Below are positions 18,520 through 26,699 of a stretch of 44,072 nucleotides of DNA, one piece after another. Position 1 is the first letter of the stretch; the number at the start of each line of letters is the position of its first letter. Position numbers and translations under genes: made by a program. The notes beneath the pieces are model-generated. The model was not told the DNA's origin. It was given only the letters and a program-made list of their open reading frames with translations, and did no database searches. The stretch is from IMG/VR virus record IMGVR_UViG_3300035099_000147, positions 1 to 44,072 of that record. One strand, given 5' to 3'. Source of the DNA: a virus.

Positions 18520-18830
18520 AAAAGTATCCTCCTTTTATAGAATTTAGTGAAACAGACCCTACACTTTTGCACAGCATTCCAGATGCAGGCAAATAGGAAA
18601 AGCGCTGTAGGTATGACAAGGATCGCCCAATGCATGAAAATTGCAGCAATGATTATTGCCACGTTACCTATCAGCTTTGCCCAAAACATATTTAGTATCT
18701 TAGCAACTGGATTAAGCTCCTTTGCGCCCATCTTAAGTAATTTCTGTGTGAGCATATAGTCAATCCAGTTAAAGCACGTCATAAGAATACTGAAAATAAT
18801 GAGCCACATCGAAATTACCATATTTTCCAC
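18516..18830 (-). CDS. DUF5658-like small membrane protein
   Basis: 104 aa with three likely membrane helices (residues 5-25, 50-68, 70-88). The motif D-x3-T-x3-L-x2-G-x2-E-x-NP (DYMLTQKLLKMGAKELNP) is that of DUF5658 integral membrane proteins. The C-terminus is basic. In a phage late operon, a small multi-helix membrane protein may serve as a holin. No endolysin was found next to it, so that role is only a possibility. Confidence 0.6.
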   Translation of the reverse strand: MENMVISMWLIIFSILMTCFNWIDYMLTQKLLKMGAKELNPVAKILNMFWAKLIGNVAIIIAAIFMHWAILVIPTALFLFACIWNAVQKCRVCFTKFYKRRILL

Positions 18831-18831
18831 C

Positions 18832-19017
18832 TTACGTTGGTATTTTATCGGGAGCTTGGGATTCTTCGTCCGCCCCTTGTTCTTTCCCTAATTTATTTAA
18901 TTCTCCCAAAATCATAGATTTAAGGGATAGGAGAGCAAACTGGCTCAACCGATTACCAAATTCTTCTTGTAGAAACTGGTCTAAAATCTGAGTTATCTTC
19001 TTCTTTACCTCTTCCAT
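18832..19017 (-). CDS. Small helical hypothetical protein (61 aa)
   Basis: Charged and helical throughout (KKKITQILDQFLQEEFGNRL), with a short acidic and proline tail. It starts at ATG 19017 after GGGGGTG and ends one base before the next gene's start. Its pairing with the DUF5658-like membrane gene could indicate a lysis accessory or fibre-assembly helper; no evidence decides between these. Confidence 0.55.
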   Translation of the reverse strand: MEEVKKKITQILDQFLQEEFGNRLSQFALLSLKSMILGELNKLGKEQGADEESQAPDKIPT

Positions 19018-19047
19018 TTACACCCCCGCAATAGTCTTAATCTGATC

Positions 19048-20265
19048 CTAGGGATTTGCTATTGTCGTAACCGTTCCCGAACTCCCACGGTATTTTAAGG
19101 CTCCTCCATCAACATATAAAACACCGCCTCCTGTCGGATTACTGGTTGGAACTGTTGTAGCGTTCGCTATACCAATAACTTTAACTCCATCACCAAATTG
19201 GTCCGTTGTCCCGATGCCGAAGTTGCCGCTGTTTTGAGGGACTATATAACTATTTCCATCGGCTGTCAGATGCACTGCGCTGATTTGAGCAGAATTATAT
19301 AAGTCAAGAACCCCAAGACCATAAGCATTTAATTGCGACACCTTACCAATGATTATTGGAAAGGTGGGGTCAACAGTTCTATAACCATATATTTGCAATG
19401 GTATCTGTGTCCCACTTGTGTCTGCCCGTATATCTAACTTCGCCCCTGGTCCCGTCGTCCCGATACCGACGTTGCCGGTTTTTTGAATATAAACATTCCC
19501 TGTTACATCATTACCGGATAAATAACCTAATCTGATATTTCCATTACCAACAGCTTGCAATCCCACTGCTGAACCTCCTCCGCCTCCGCTATCTTGTGCG
19601 AGCATAACAGGATTGGAACCATACACATGTAATTTAGCCAGTGGCGCCGTTGTCCCGATGCCGACGTTGCCGCTATTATCTATTACCAATTTTCCGTTAC
19701 TAATATCAACTTGGTTTGTTCCTGAACCGCCAGTATTTTGAATAGCGAAAGACGAATTCCCACTATTATTTTGAAAATAAATCAATGGAGTATCGCCACC
19801 AGCTCTCACAGCAATTTGACCAACTACATCCAACTTCGTCCCTGGTTCCGTTGTCCCGATGCCGACGTTACCACCCATTATTGAGAGTGAGCCAGCCCCT
19901 GAACGATAAAGACCAAGTGTCGGCTCACTCGCAAATGCCAAACTCGGAGCACTTGACAAACCATCGGGGAGGAGGAGTTGACCAGAAGAAAGTGTAAGAG
20001 GACCTGTAAAGGTAGGGGCTGCGAGGTTAGCCTTTAGAATCAACTGATCATAAACAGCATTTTTAGATGGCGCTATGGTAGTAACTCCATTCCAAGAAGC
20101 GTCGAATGCAATATCGCTTATCAAAGAACCATGAGTTACTTTTTTTAGTGCTGGCACACCGCCAGGGTTATTTACAAACAAAATTAAATCATCTGCACTG
20201 GGAGCTGTATCTTCTGCTAAACTGACAATGTAATCAACTAATTTTTGGGTAATTAAGTTAGCCAT
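19048..20265 (-). CDS. Tail fibre with GIGTT repeats
   Basis: 405 aa. After an N-terminal attachment-like region there is an 'ISDIAFDASWNGVTTIAPSKNAVYDQL' type block and a trimerising 'AAPTFTG' motif near residue 82. Then come four copies of G-N-(V/F)-G-IGTT (near 135, 203, 271, 357), each followed by KLD/KLH-type strands in three cases. This is the usual architecture of phage tail fibres and bacterial surface fibres. There is no chaperone peptidase motif at the C-terminus. Host contact is likely by analogy. The matching DNA repeats could drive domain swapping. Confidence 0.8.
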   Translation of the reverse strand: MANLITQKLVDYIVSLAEDTAPSADDLILFVNNPGGVPALKKVTHGSLISDIAFDASWNGVTTIAPSKNAVYDQLILKANLAAPTFTGPLTLSSGQLLLPDGLSSAPSLAFASEPTLGLYRSGAGSLSIMGGNVGIGTTEPGTKLDVVGQIAVRAGGDTPLIYFQNNSGNSSFAIQNTGGSGTNQVDISNGKLVIDNSGNVGIGTTAPLAKLHVYGSNPVMLAQDSGGGGGSAVGLQAVGNGNIRLGYLSGNDVTGNVYIQKTGNVGIGTTGPGAKLDIRADTSGTQIPLQIYGYRTVDPTFPIIIGKVSQLNAYGLGVLDLYNSAQISAVHLTADGNSYIVPQNSGNFGIGTTDQFGDGVKVIGIANATTVPTSNPTGGGVLYVDGGALKYRGSSGTVTTIANP

Positions 20266-20283
20266 ATCTTTACTCCTTACTCA

Positions 20284-21366
20284 TTATTGAATTAAAATTG
20301 CCCCATCGTCATTGGTGAGGTAGGTAATGCCATCATCCGCAAGTAATGCAATTTCTGTAATTTCTGCTTTGCCTTCCCCTATTAAAGATGTTAACCTTCC
20401 GCTTCCTTCCTTCCCGGCAATTTCTGCCGGCGCCTGTCCCACGAAGATATATTGACGATAACCATTCTCCCATCTTATGATGGATGAACCTTCTTGAATA
20501 TCTTTTACAGCGTAATACTTGCTCGTGAGATCCCTGACATAACCGCCTGGGAATCCCATATAAATTCCAATTTTGGTCGAAAAAACAACGCTCTCTCCTC
20601 CAACTTGTGGTGTCATTTTCCCTATATTCATCCTCGAAGTTTTCACCGCACTACCAGGAATAGCAGGAACATCAAGAAGCTTCTTATAGCTCGCTTCGGC
20701 TAAACTCGGATCCAGATTTGAAAGAAAAGCACATTTTCCGCCACCGCTAACATACATCCCGCTTGGTCCTCCTGGCCCGTTTACGCCAAGCATCATTGTT
20801 ATTGGTCCGCCAAGCATTATAAAATCCCTCTTGAGATCCATCTCGAATGGATTCCCGGCAACAGACCTTAAAATCATTCCGCCCTGCGCTGCATAGAGAC
20901 GAGAATCGAAGTATTCTAAGAGTTCTCCACCGACCATGACTTGTCTCAGTGGTCTTACATTGGTCGGAAAACCATGAGCAACAGAATCCTTGATGTATCC
21001 AACTCTTCGCCTGTTTGAGAAAAATACTCTATCACCTACCTTGACAAAACTCATCTTCATAGGCCCAACGCCCTGAAGAATCGTTGTCGTAGTCCAATCG
21101 GGATTGATCTGAATTAAATCATCATTTAAAACAACAAAGCACAATCTATCTTCGTCCGACCAACCGCTATGGGCACGGCCACTCAGGAGAGCCCGTAATA
21201 CCCCTTTCCTTCTCCTGGCCATGAGTTCGGTGTCAATATCCACGTTATTTGCCGATCTAACATAACCAGGGGGAATCCGGAGGTCATCTTCTGTAACATT
21301 ATCAATCCCTTTGATCTGTTTAATCTCGATCAAAGGCGTTAGGGTTTTTTGGATCAGCCTCGGCAT
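20284..21366 (-). CDS. Beta-propeller-like tail hub/nozzle protein
   Basis: 360 aa. Beta-rich, with repeated blade-like strands such as VFFSNRRRVGYI, LYAAQGGMILRSVAG, VVFSTKIGIYMG and YFDSR-type turns. It begins with a conserved-looking 'GIDNVTEDDLRIP-GYVRSANNVDID' segment like that of podovirus stabilisation/nozzle proteins, where an N-terminal 'NV..d..g.l..R.G' segment precedes a propeller. It lies between adaptor and fibre genes, which fits. Its stop overlaps nothing; its start codon abuts the upstream stop. Nozzle identity is inference. Confidence 0.55.
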   Translation of the reverse strand: MPRLIQKTLTPLIEIKQIKGIDNVTEDDLRIPPGYVRSANNVDIDTELMARRRKGVLRALLSGRAHSGWSDEDRLCFVVLNDDLIQINPDWTTTTILQGVGPMKMSFVKVGDRVFFSNRRRVGYIKDSVAHGFPTNVRPLRQVMVGGELLEYFDSRLYAAQGGMILRSVAGNPFEMDLKRDFIMLGGPITMMLGVNGPGGPSGMYVSGGGKCAFLSNLDPSLAEASYKKLLDVPAIPGSAVKTSRMNIGKMTPQVGGESVVFSTKIGIYMGFPGGYVRDLTSKYYAVKDIQEGSSIIRWENGYRQYIFVGQAPAEIAGKEGSGRLTSLIGEGKAEITEIALLADDGITYLTNDDGAILIQ

Positions 21367-22490
21367 TACTTCACCTTCTTATAGATAAAATCACCCTCCG
21401 GTCCCAAGTCGGGATCTTTGAGGGATGGACGCCCGTAAGCAAAATCACCTTCCGGCAAGGTGGCGGTTATTACATTCAATAATTGATATTGAAATTCATC
21501 CGGAATAGGTTTTGCCTTCTCAATCAAATTAAACACCCACCCTCCACGGAGGGTATGTCCATGTTGAGCTGCCTGGACGATTAGATTGTGAATCTGAGAA
21601 AGACTTACTGATCCCATTGAGTGACCATGAACCAAAACCTGGACTACAAGGATCGGAGAAAGAGCAATATTATCAATTCCGTGGATATGAGCCAAACCCT
21701 GAACTACAAGATTATGAATTTGAGAAAGAGTAACCCCATTGAGGGAGTGTGAATGATTCATAGCCTGGACAATAAGCTGGTGGATCTGTGTCAGTGTAGG
21801 CGAATCAAGAGAATGAGCGTGAGAAAGAGCCTGGACTGCCAATTGATGAATCTGGCTGAGGACAACATTGTCGATAGAATTGGCGTGAGCCATATTCGCT
21901 ACCGCAAGGTTATGGACTTGCGTGAGAGCAACGGCTCCAAGACTATCCGCATGAGCTAAATCTGTGACCGTTAGGGTAATTGGTCCTGTATAGTTAACCT
22001 CAATATAAACCCTTGAAACGTAATCTGCATAGTTATCATCTGGAGTGCTGGTACGATAACCAAAATTACAAAGTCGATAATTACCAACACCATTGACCTG
22101 ATCAACAGTCCAGGCTGACCCCGATCTTGGGTTTGTTGTCCATGTCATAACTTGTTCTACAAAACTTGATGTCCAGTTTCCAAATAAATCACAACAGACA
22201 TATCCATATGTAGGGTCATAAATTTCAATGATAGCTCCTAAATCGCCATTGTATCCGTCTGGTAGTATTTTTCCTCTGAGATATATCTTAACATTGGTGA
22301 TTGTTGAGCCTGCGGGTACAGTAAAAGCATCGAAAGTGAATATATCAAATACATTATCAGTATTTGACCAATTATAGTCAGAATCATTGGTAGATGGATA
22401 TTCGTCCACATTTTCGTAATTATTTGCACTACCTACAGCATTAAAAGCTACACTATAGTTTCCTGTAGGGACTCTTTGTTGTGAAGACAT
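21366..22490 (-). CDS. Tail protein with histidine-repeat domain
   Basis: 374 aa. Residues 1-170 form a beta-sandwich-like domain (TVPAGSTITNVKIYLRGKIL). Residues 172-315 hold six to seven repeats of about 21 residues with the pattern 'L-x-V-x2-(L/M)-x-H-x-H-S-(L/I)-x2-(V)-x-LSQIH'. Each repeat supplies an HxH pair plus another His. The C-terminus contains two PEGDF segments. HxH repeats bind metal in other phage fibres (for example iron in T4 and T5-like tips), so a metal-stabilised trimer is plausible. Stop and next start share a base. Confidence 0.65.
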   Translation of the reverse strand: MSSQQRVPTGNYSVAFNAVGSANNYENVDEYPSTNDSDYNWSNTDNVFDIFTFDAFTVPAGSTITNVKIYLRGKILPDGYNGDLGAIIEIYDPTYGYVCCDLFGNWTSSFVEQVMTWTTNPRSGSAWTVDQVNGVGNYRLCNFGYRTSTPDDNYADYVSRVYIEVNYTGPITLTVTDLAHADSLGAVALTQVHNLAVANMAHANSIDNVVLSQIHQLAVQALSHAHSLDSPTLTQIHQLIVQAMNHSHSLNGVTLSQIHNLVVQGLAHIHGIDNIALSPILVVQVLVHGHSMGSVSLSQIHNLIVQAAQHGHTLRGGWVFNLIEKAKPIPDEFQYQLLNVITATLPEGDFAYGRPSLKDPDLGPEGDFIYKKVK

Positions 22491-22515
22491 ATTAGTATCC
22501 TATCCCCAACTCATA

Positions 22516-22893
22516 TTATGTCGGATCAGCAATTTCATCTTTGAATGCTGGAACGGTTACTGTATTCCCTTGGGTCAATGCCTGCGAAGTGCAGGTAGTT
22601 ACGAGGAGCAGGGCAGAATTGACCGAATCAGCGATAGCAACATGCGTTGCTGTTCCACTCGTATCTACTGGGATCCCGGATTGCTGATTGACCGTAATTT
22701 TCCGACCGCTTGTATCCCCAGCCGCTGGCCCTGTGAAATCGGTAGAGCTTATTGTCTTGATAGCCAGCTTATAGGTGGTGATCGCCTCCGTATAAGTAGT
22801 GGGCTGTGCACTGCAAACACAGAGCCGAGTCCCGTTATTCTTTAGATAATTTAAGGCCTGGTCCAAAACAATACTATTTATTGATTTCGCCAT
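22516..22893 (-). CDS. Small beta-rich virion protein
   Basis: 125 aa behind GGAGGAGTAAA. It opens with 'ALNYLKNNGTRLCVCSAQPT', followed by a beta-rich part (GRKITVNQQSGIPVDTSGTA, THVAIAD) and a C-terminal strand TQGNTVTVPAF. Similar short proteins are frequent between the connector and tail genes of phages and are thought to be structural. Family name not known to me. Confidence 0.6.
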   Translation of the reverse strand: MAKSINSIVLDQALNYLKNNGTRLCVCSAQPTTYTEAITTYKLAIKTISSTDFTGPAAGDTSGRKITVNQQSGIPVDTSGTATHVAIADSVNSALLLVTTCTSQALTQGNTVTVPAFKDEIADPT

Positions 22894-22905
22894 TTTACTC
22901 CTCCA

Positions 22906-23832
22906 CTAAATTGCTCCAGGATGAGGCTTCATGGTTTGCGTTGTTCTCCTCAGCCAATCCCTTTCGTTTCTTGCCTGGTTCTTCCGATACTCAAAAATAT
23001 CCCTATGCTCCTTCGATTTGTTCACATCGAGACATTGAGAATCCTGCTTCATATAGGCTTCCCTTAGAATCCCATGGGTAAGATAGGGGTGATAATCCGA
23101 TCGGATCTCGGGAGAGACGGTATCGATTGTACCGATAACTAACTGATTCAAGGGAAGCCTGGAAACCGTCAGTCTCATCGTGTCAACAACCTTTTGGATG
23201 ATGCCTCCCGAAGCCACTACTTCGTCGGCAACCGTTTCGCTTACCGTGAACGAGGAAACAGAAGCGGAAGTTACGGTGAAAGTTTTTGGAACATCCGTAG
23301 TTCCGTTAAGTGTCGTACCAGAGATCACTACCTGATCGGTGGCCTTTAGAAGGGTGGAGAAATCTCCCTCACCTGTACCAATGGTATGGGTTATTGTCCC
23401 ACCAAGCGCAGTGAAAGTTATTGCCCCAGACCAATATCCCAACGATGGATCCGGATAATAAACTGTTCGGAAAACATTCAGCCCATAATCGGGAACCATC
23501 CAGAGAACATTCCCCGTGATTCTTCTCCAATTTGAAACATTGTCATCAAGCCATGTATCGTCTTTAGGGAACACGAGAGACCCATGGTCGAGGTATCCCT
23601 TATGAATCTCGGTGATCCTGGAATCCATCGCATAGGTATGCTTATTTGCTAAGATGGGAATGTCGCAGATAGCTGAAGTAGTCCAATCACGAAGGCACCC
23701 TGTTTCCCGGCACCATTCGTTAAGAACCATGTTGAGATGCCTTAAAAGGTCTTCATCATCCCAAAGGTAGGGCTTAACCGTGTCGTCAAGATAGTCTCTT
23801 CTTGCAGACCAAAGAATGTCTTTGACCAGCAT
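22906..23832 (-). CDS. Head-to-tail adaptor protein with Ig-like insertion
   Basis: 308 aa. The first 125 residues look like a podovirus adaptor: KDILWSARRDYLDDTVKPYLW, DEDLLRHLNMVLNEWCRE, and YAMDSRITEIHKGYLD. Residues 135-215 are a beta-rich, Thr/Ser/Gly block resembling an inserted Ig-like domain. The C-terminal 90 residues return to the adaptor type (MRLTVSRLPLN, HPYLTHGILREAYMKQD, EHRDIFEYRKN). Its place between capsid and nozzle-like genes supports this. Confidence 0.65.
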   Translation of the reverse strand: MLVKDILWSARRDYLDDTVKPYLWDDEDLLRHLNMVLNEWCRETGCLRDWTTSAICDIPILANKHTYAMDSRITEIHKGYLDHGSLVFPKDDTWLDDNVSNWRRITGNVLWMVPDYGLNVFRTVYYPDPSLGYWSGAITFTALGGTITHTIGTGEGDFSTLLKATDQVVISGTTLNGTTDVPKTFTVTSASVSSFTVSETVADEVVASGGIIQKVVDTMRLTVSRLPLNQLVIGTIDTVSPEIRSDYHPYLTHGILREAYMKQDSQCLDVNKSKEHRDIFEYRKNQARNERDWLRRTTQTMKPHPGAI

Positions 23833-23844
23833 AAAACCTCCTAT

Positions 23845-23867
23845 GCGGGGTTTAACCTGAACCCCGC
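23845..23867 (-). other. Stem-loop between structural genes
   Basis: Perfect 8-bp stem (GCGGGGTT / AACCCCGC) with a 7-nt loop in the 49-base gap between the adaptor gene and its upstream neighbour. There is no U-run after it on the minus strand, so it may be an RNA processing or stability element rather than an intrinsic terminator. Confidence 0.5.
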
Positions 23868-23881
23868 GAAGGAGGGAAATA

Positions 23882-24490
23882 TTATGCGCTTACGATACCA
23901 AAAGCATCAACTGCACCTGCACCTGTATTGATAAAAGTAATACGGGCAGTCTTCGCCGTGGCCAAAGTTGCCGTGCCTTTTACTGTGACTCCACTTCCAC
24001 CAGTCAAGGTAGCTGTCTGGCTAGTGGAATTAAAAATTAATAGGTCAAACCATGACCCTACTGTTGCATTGAAACTGGCCAAAGCTTGGATGGCCGCAGC
24101 GGTAGGATATTGAATGGCAAAACCGCCCGTTTTCGTACCTGTTGCATAAAGATAGCCAGCATAAGCCTGTGCCGCAGTCAACGTGATTGTTGACGTACCA
24201 GTTGAAGTATCATTCAAGAGGTTCTTGGGTTGCAAGTATGTGCCCAGTGCATTAAATTTGCACGAAGTTGTGCTTCCCTGGTTGACATAAACAACCCCCG
24301 TGTCAGACGCTACGTAGAGGCACCCAACGGCATAACCTGCTACTCCATCGGGCTTATTGGCCGTAGTTCCTCCACAAATAACCGCTTGTCCGTATTGATT
24401 ATCAATAAGAACTACTACATTACGATTGTTCCGAAATATATCCCCGAACATCGTTAAAACTGATACTGACCATTGTTCTCTTCTTGCCAT
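23882..24490 (-). CDS. Beta-rich head/surface protein
   Basis: 202 aa. The N-terminal helix (REQWSVSVLTMFGDIFRNN) is followed by 'GVAGYAVGCLYVASDTGVVY' and a beta-rich C-terminal half with Thr/Ala/Gly strands (TGTSTITLTAAQAYAGYLYA). The segment 'GYAVGCLYVASDTG..Y.N.G' is common in phage structural proteins next to the capsid gene. It probably decorates the head or joins head and tail. RBS GGAGAG precedes ATG 24490. Confidence 0.6.
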   Translation of the reverse strand: MARREQWSVSVLTMFGDIFRNNRNVVVLIDNQYGQAVICGGTTANKPDGVAGYAVGCLYVASDTGVVYVNQGSTTSCKFNALGTYLQPKNLLNDTSTGTSTITLTAAQAYAGYLYATGTKTGGFAIQYPTAAAIQALASFNATVGSWFDLLIFNSTSQTATLTGGSGVTVKGTATLATAKTARITFINTGAGAVDAFGIVSA

Positions 24491-24551
24491 GATAATTCTC
24501 TCCTTTCCCGCCTTTTTTACGAGTTAGCCCTCTCGAAAAAAGGAGATCAAA

Positions 24552-24573
24552 GACGGGGTCCGAAGACCCCGTC
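24552..24573 (-). terminator. Strong GC stem-loop, probable terminator
   Basis: Perfect 9-bp stem GACGGGGTC/GACCCCGTC. On the minus strand the loop is UUCG, the very stable tetraloop. It is followed on the minus strand by TTTGATCTCC and, ten bases later, TTTTTT. It sits just after the stop of 24580-25074 and would reduce read-through into downstream late genes. Confidence 0.6.
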
Positions 24574-24579
24574 AAGGGT

Positions 24580-25074
24580 TTAATGCCATGCCGTTGGTGG
24601 CAGATCCTGGAATTCGTAGAACGCACAAAGAACCGAGACACCAAAGATTGCCACTGCAACATCCGTGTCTGTCCCAAAAGTGATGTCCAATGTATCGGTA
24701 GCGTTGTACGTCTTGCCGCCAGTCAGCATATTAACATCGGTGTTGAGGGTCATCTTGGTGCTTCCGACAGTCCCGTTTATTGAGAATGAAGCCAACCAGC
24801 CAGCCGCTGCATCTCCATCACCAATCGTAATGGTTGCCGCAGCTCCCTCTGCCTTGTAGAGCTTAACTGCTACCGAGAAAATATGAGTGAGCGCCGGGAT
24901 ATTCCACATCTGGATGACATCCGAAGCGCTCCCGTTAATCGTCCCAAGAGCTGCTTTCATCGCGGCCATATCCACGATGAAATTCATAATTCCGATAGTA
25001 CCCTGTCCCTCTGGATACTTTGGACGAGCTCCCGCAAACTGAGCTAATGCTGTTGCATTTAGTGTTGCAGCCAT
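24580..25074 (-). CDS. Capsid-associated (decoration-like) protein
   Basis: 164 aa. It lies directly downstream of the major capsid gene with its own GGAGG. The N-terminus is ATLNATALAQFAGARPKYPE, then mixed helix and strand, then a beta-rich C-terminal half (TITIGDGDAAAGWLASFSI, ATDTLDITFGTDTDVAVAIF). Size, composition and position suit a head decoration or major accessory virion protein. It carries terminators on both sides, suggesting a separately tuned mRNA. Confidence 0.6.
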   Translation of the reverse strand: MAATLNATALAQFAGARPKYPEGQGTIGIMNFIVDMAAMKAALGTINGSASDVIQMWNIPALTHIFSVAVKLYKAEGAAATITIGDGDAAAGWLASFSINGTVGSTKMTLNTDVNMLTGGKTYNATDTLDITFGTDTDVAVAIFGVSVLCAFYEFQDLPPTAWH

Positions 25075-25104
25075 GATTTACCTCCTTATCAAAAGAGTTG
25101 CAGC

Positions 25105-25122
25105 GTTCACTATTTAGTGAAC
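25105..25122 (-). other. Stem-loop after the capsid gene
   Basis: Perfect 7-bp stem GTTCACT/AGTGAAC with a 4-nt loop, seven bases after the capsid stop codon. No U-tract follows on the minus strand. It may stabilise the capsid mRNA 3' end or weaken read-through. Confidence 0.45.
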
Positions 25123-25129
25123 ACTTGGT

Positions 25130-26062
25130 TTATGTGATCGTCGGAGCTGCATAGAGGCAGCCGAGGGCCGAATCCTTGATGACCTCACGACCGAAAACGT
25201 GCAGAGACTTGATGAACTTCCCGAAAGTCGTTTCCGGCTTGTCGATATAGTCTGTCTCTGTAAACTGATCGGCGAAGGTCAATCCGAGAGGATGGCCAAA
25301 CAGGCAATAGAAGCAAAGCTGATTCGTTGTGGGATCGATCCTCGATGGAAGCAGGTTCGATGCATACAACGTAAAATTCAGCAATCTTCCAAGCCTACCG
25401 CTTCTCAAGGCAGATGTTGCATCTCCCATCATGGACGCATCCTTGATGTCGGATGTCTTAAGAAGCATCGCCATAACCCTGGGCATGATAAAGAATTTTG
25501 AAGCGTCATCGGGAATGTTGGCCTCTCCGAGGACCGCTTCGGCCATGGCCAGGTATTTGATGATGTTGGCTGTGGTCACCTGGGCAGGAGCGTTCACTGC
25601 GCCGAGGTTATAAAGACCACTTACCCTACCAGCGGTCGCTCCCTGGTTGAGAGAATAGACCTTGCTGGTTGTATATTGGATGGCCGGATTGTATCCACCA
25701 TATCCCAACACATAGGCCAGGACATCGGTGTCGATTGCCACTTTCTCGTTCTCTGTGGCATCCTCTGCCCACTGGCTCATGAGGGCAATGTCGCTCTGAT
25801 ACTTGTCGATGTCATCGATCCCAAAATAGAAATAGGTATTCTGATCGATGAGCAACTGGACTCTTGGAGATTCGATCCTGTCCGGGGGCTTAAGAACTCC
25901 ACCCTTCTGGTACACGTTCAAGTAAACCGGAGCGGTGCCGCGTGTTCTAATCCAGACCTTGTCTCCAAGACCTTTAATTTCGCCTTCATAATTCGTGTTG
26001 CTTATGTGCGTTAAAACCGTGGCGTCATAGAACTTCTCCACAAGTTTTGAACTCCAGACTTC
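25130..26062 (-). CDS. Major capsid protein, exon 2
   Basis: 310 codons plus stop. Read alone it has no good start: the frame is open back to the intron stop TAG. Exon 2 begins GAAGTCTGG (E-V-W-S-S-K-L), which joined to exon 1 gives FIPEVWSSKL, the normal N-terminal region of HK97-fold capsid proteins of this type. Further features are the N-arm and E-loop-like region (GDKVWIRTRGTAPVYLNVYQ), YFGIDDIDKYQSD, a central helix region (ITTANIIKYLAMAEAVLGEA) and a C-terminal segment FGREVIKDSALGCLYA. The spliced product would be 332 aa. Scaffold upstream and decoration-like gene downstream agree. Identity is strong by position and sequence type. Confidence 0.85.
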   Translation of the reverse strand, partial: EVWSSKLVEKFYDATVLTHISNTNYEGEIKGLGDKVWIRTRGTAPVYLNVYQKGGVLKPPDRIESPRVQLLIDQNTYFYFGIDDIDKYQSDIALMSQWAEDATENEKVAIDTDVLAYVLGYGGYNPAIQYTTSKVYSLNQGATAGRVSGLYNLGAVNAPAQVTTANIIKYLAMAEAVLGEANIPDDASKFFIMPRVMAMLLKTSDIKDASMMGDATSALRSGRLGRLLNFTLYASNLLPSRIDPTTNQLCFYCLFGHPLGLTFADQFTETDYIDKPETTFGKFIKSLHVFGREVIKDSALGCLYAAPTIT

Positions 26063-26587
26063 CTATGCAGATATTTCTGCACTGGACTGTCGCATCATCC
26101 GCTGAATTTCAGCCGATGCTCTCTCGCTCAGCCTCTGCGGGTCTTTCTTCATGGCTTTCAGTTCTTCACAAGCGAAGCGTCGTACCTCTTCGGTGACCAG
26201 CCTCCCATATTGATTACCGCCCTTAATGTGATCTATCCACCAGATGGCAAATCGGGCCTGCTCCTTTTTGATAATCAAATGGTTTGTGAGATTCTGAAGG
26301 AATGGTCGAAGGTGCGCTCTACCTGTTAACTGCCAGGTATAGGCTGGAGCCCAAGTGCCGTTTTGGGCAAATCGCTTTCTGAACCGAACCGAGTCAAAAT
26401 GTCCGCCGAAGTTCGCGCTTAGCATACTCAAAACAATTTCCCCGGCTTTCCCAGAAAGAGTCATTCTAAAACGCGGTCTACAGTAGAATTCTTTCTGCCC
26501 GTTAACTTGTTGGTGCGCTACCTGCATATCAATACAACCCTCACCATCGATCAATCCTGCCAAGTATTTCCAGCTCAGTCGCTTCAT
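26063..26587 (-). CDS. LAGLIDADG homing endonuclease in the capsid intron
   Basis: 174 aa with one LAGLIDADG motif near the N-terminus (YLAGLIDGEGCI), so it probably acts as a homodimer; I do not see a second motif. It would cut intronless capsid genes near the junction and promote intron homing. It may also help splicing as a maturase. ATG 26587 is behind AGGAGG, but this Shine-Dalgarno lies in a small hairpin (AGGA...TCCT), which could lower translation. Its stop codon TAG is the last three bases of the intron. The gene overlaps the probable P7 and 3' hairpin of the ribozyme. Confidence 0.85.
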   Translation of the reverse strand: MKRLSWKYLAGLIDGEGCIDMQVAHQQVNGQKEFYCRPRFRMTLSGKAGEIVLSMLSANFGGHFDSVRFRKRFAQNGTWAPAYTWQLTGRAHLRPFLQNLTNHLIIKKEQARFAIWWIDHIKGGNQYGRLVTEEVRRFACEELKAMKKDPQRLSERASAEIQRMMRQSSAEISA

Positions 26588-26699
26588 AGGATTTCCTCCT
26601 GAACTGCGCGTCTGGATTTTTTAAAGTTCCCTCTGGTTCTACTCAGTATCATAGTTCCAGTTATTCAGAGAGAGTTTTATATCCCCAAAGTTAAAGGTT
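26063..26699 (-). mobile_element. Group I intron in the major capsid gene
   Basis: 637 nt between exon 1, ending TATCCCT, and exon 2, starting GAAGTC. A guide sequence GGGGATA (26680-26686) pairs with TATCCCT (26700-26706), six Watson-Crick pairs plus the U.G at the 5' splice site, forming P1 with a 13-nt loop. The intron ends in G (position 26063), as group I introns do. GACTG (26576-26580) can pair with CAGTC (26085-26089) as P7, and a perfect stem TGCAGA/TCTGCA (26066-26081) lies just before the 3' end. GGGAAC...AATCC upstream resembles the P4/P5 core. It encodes the LAGLIDADG protein. Splicing restores the capsid frame exactly. Confidence 0.85.

Noticed and set aside
18516-18830. Firm call of a holin for the DUF5658-like gene
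   Set aside because: No endolysin or spanin found beside it; kept as possibility only.
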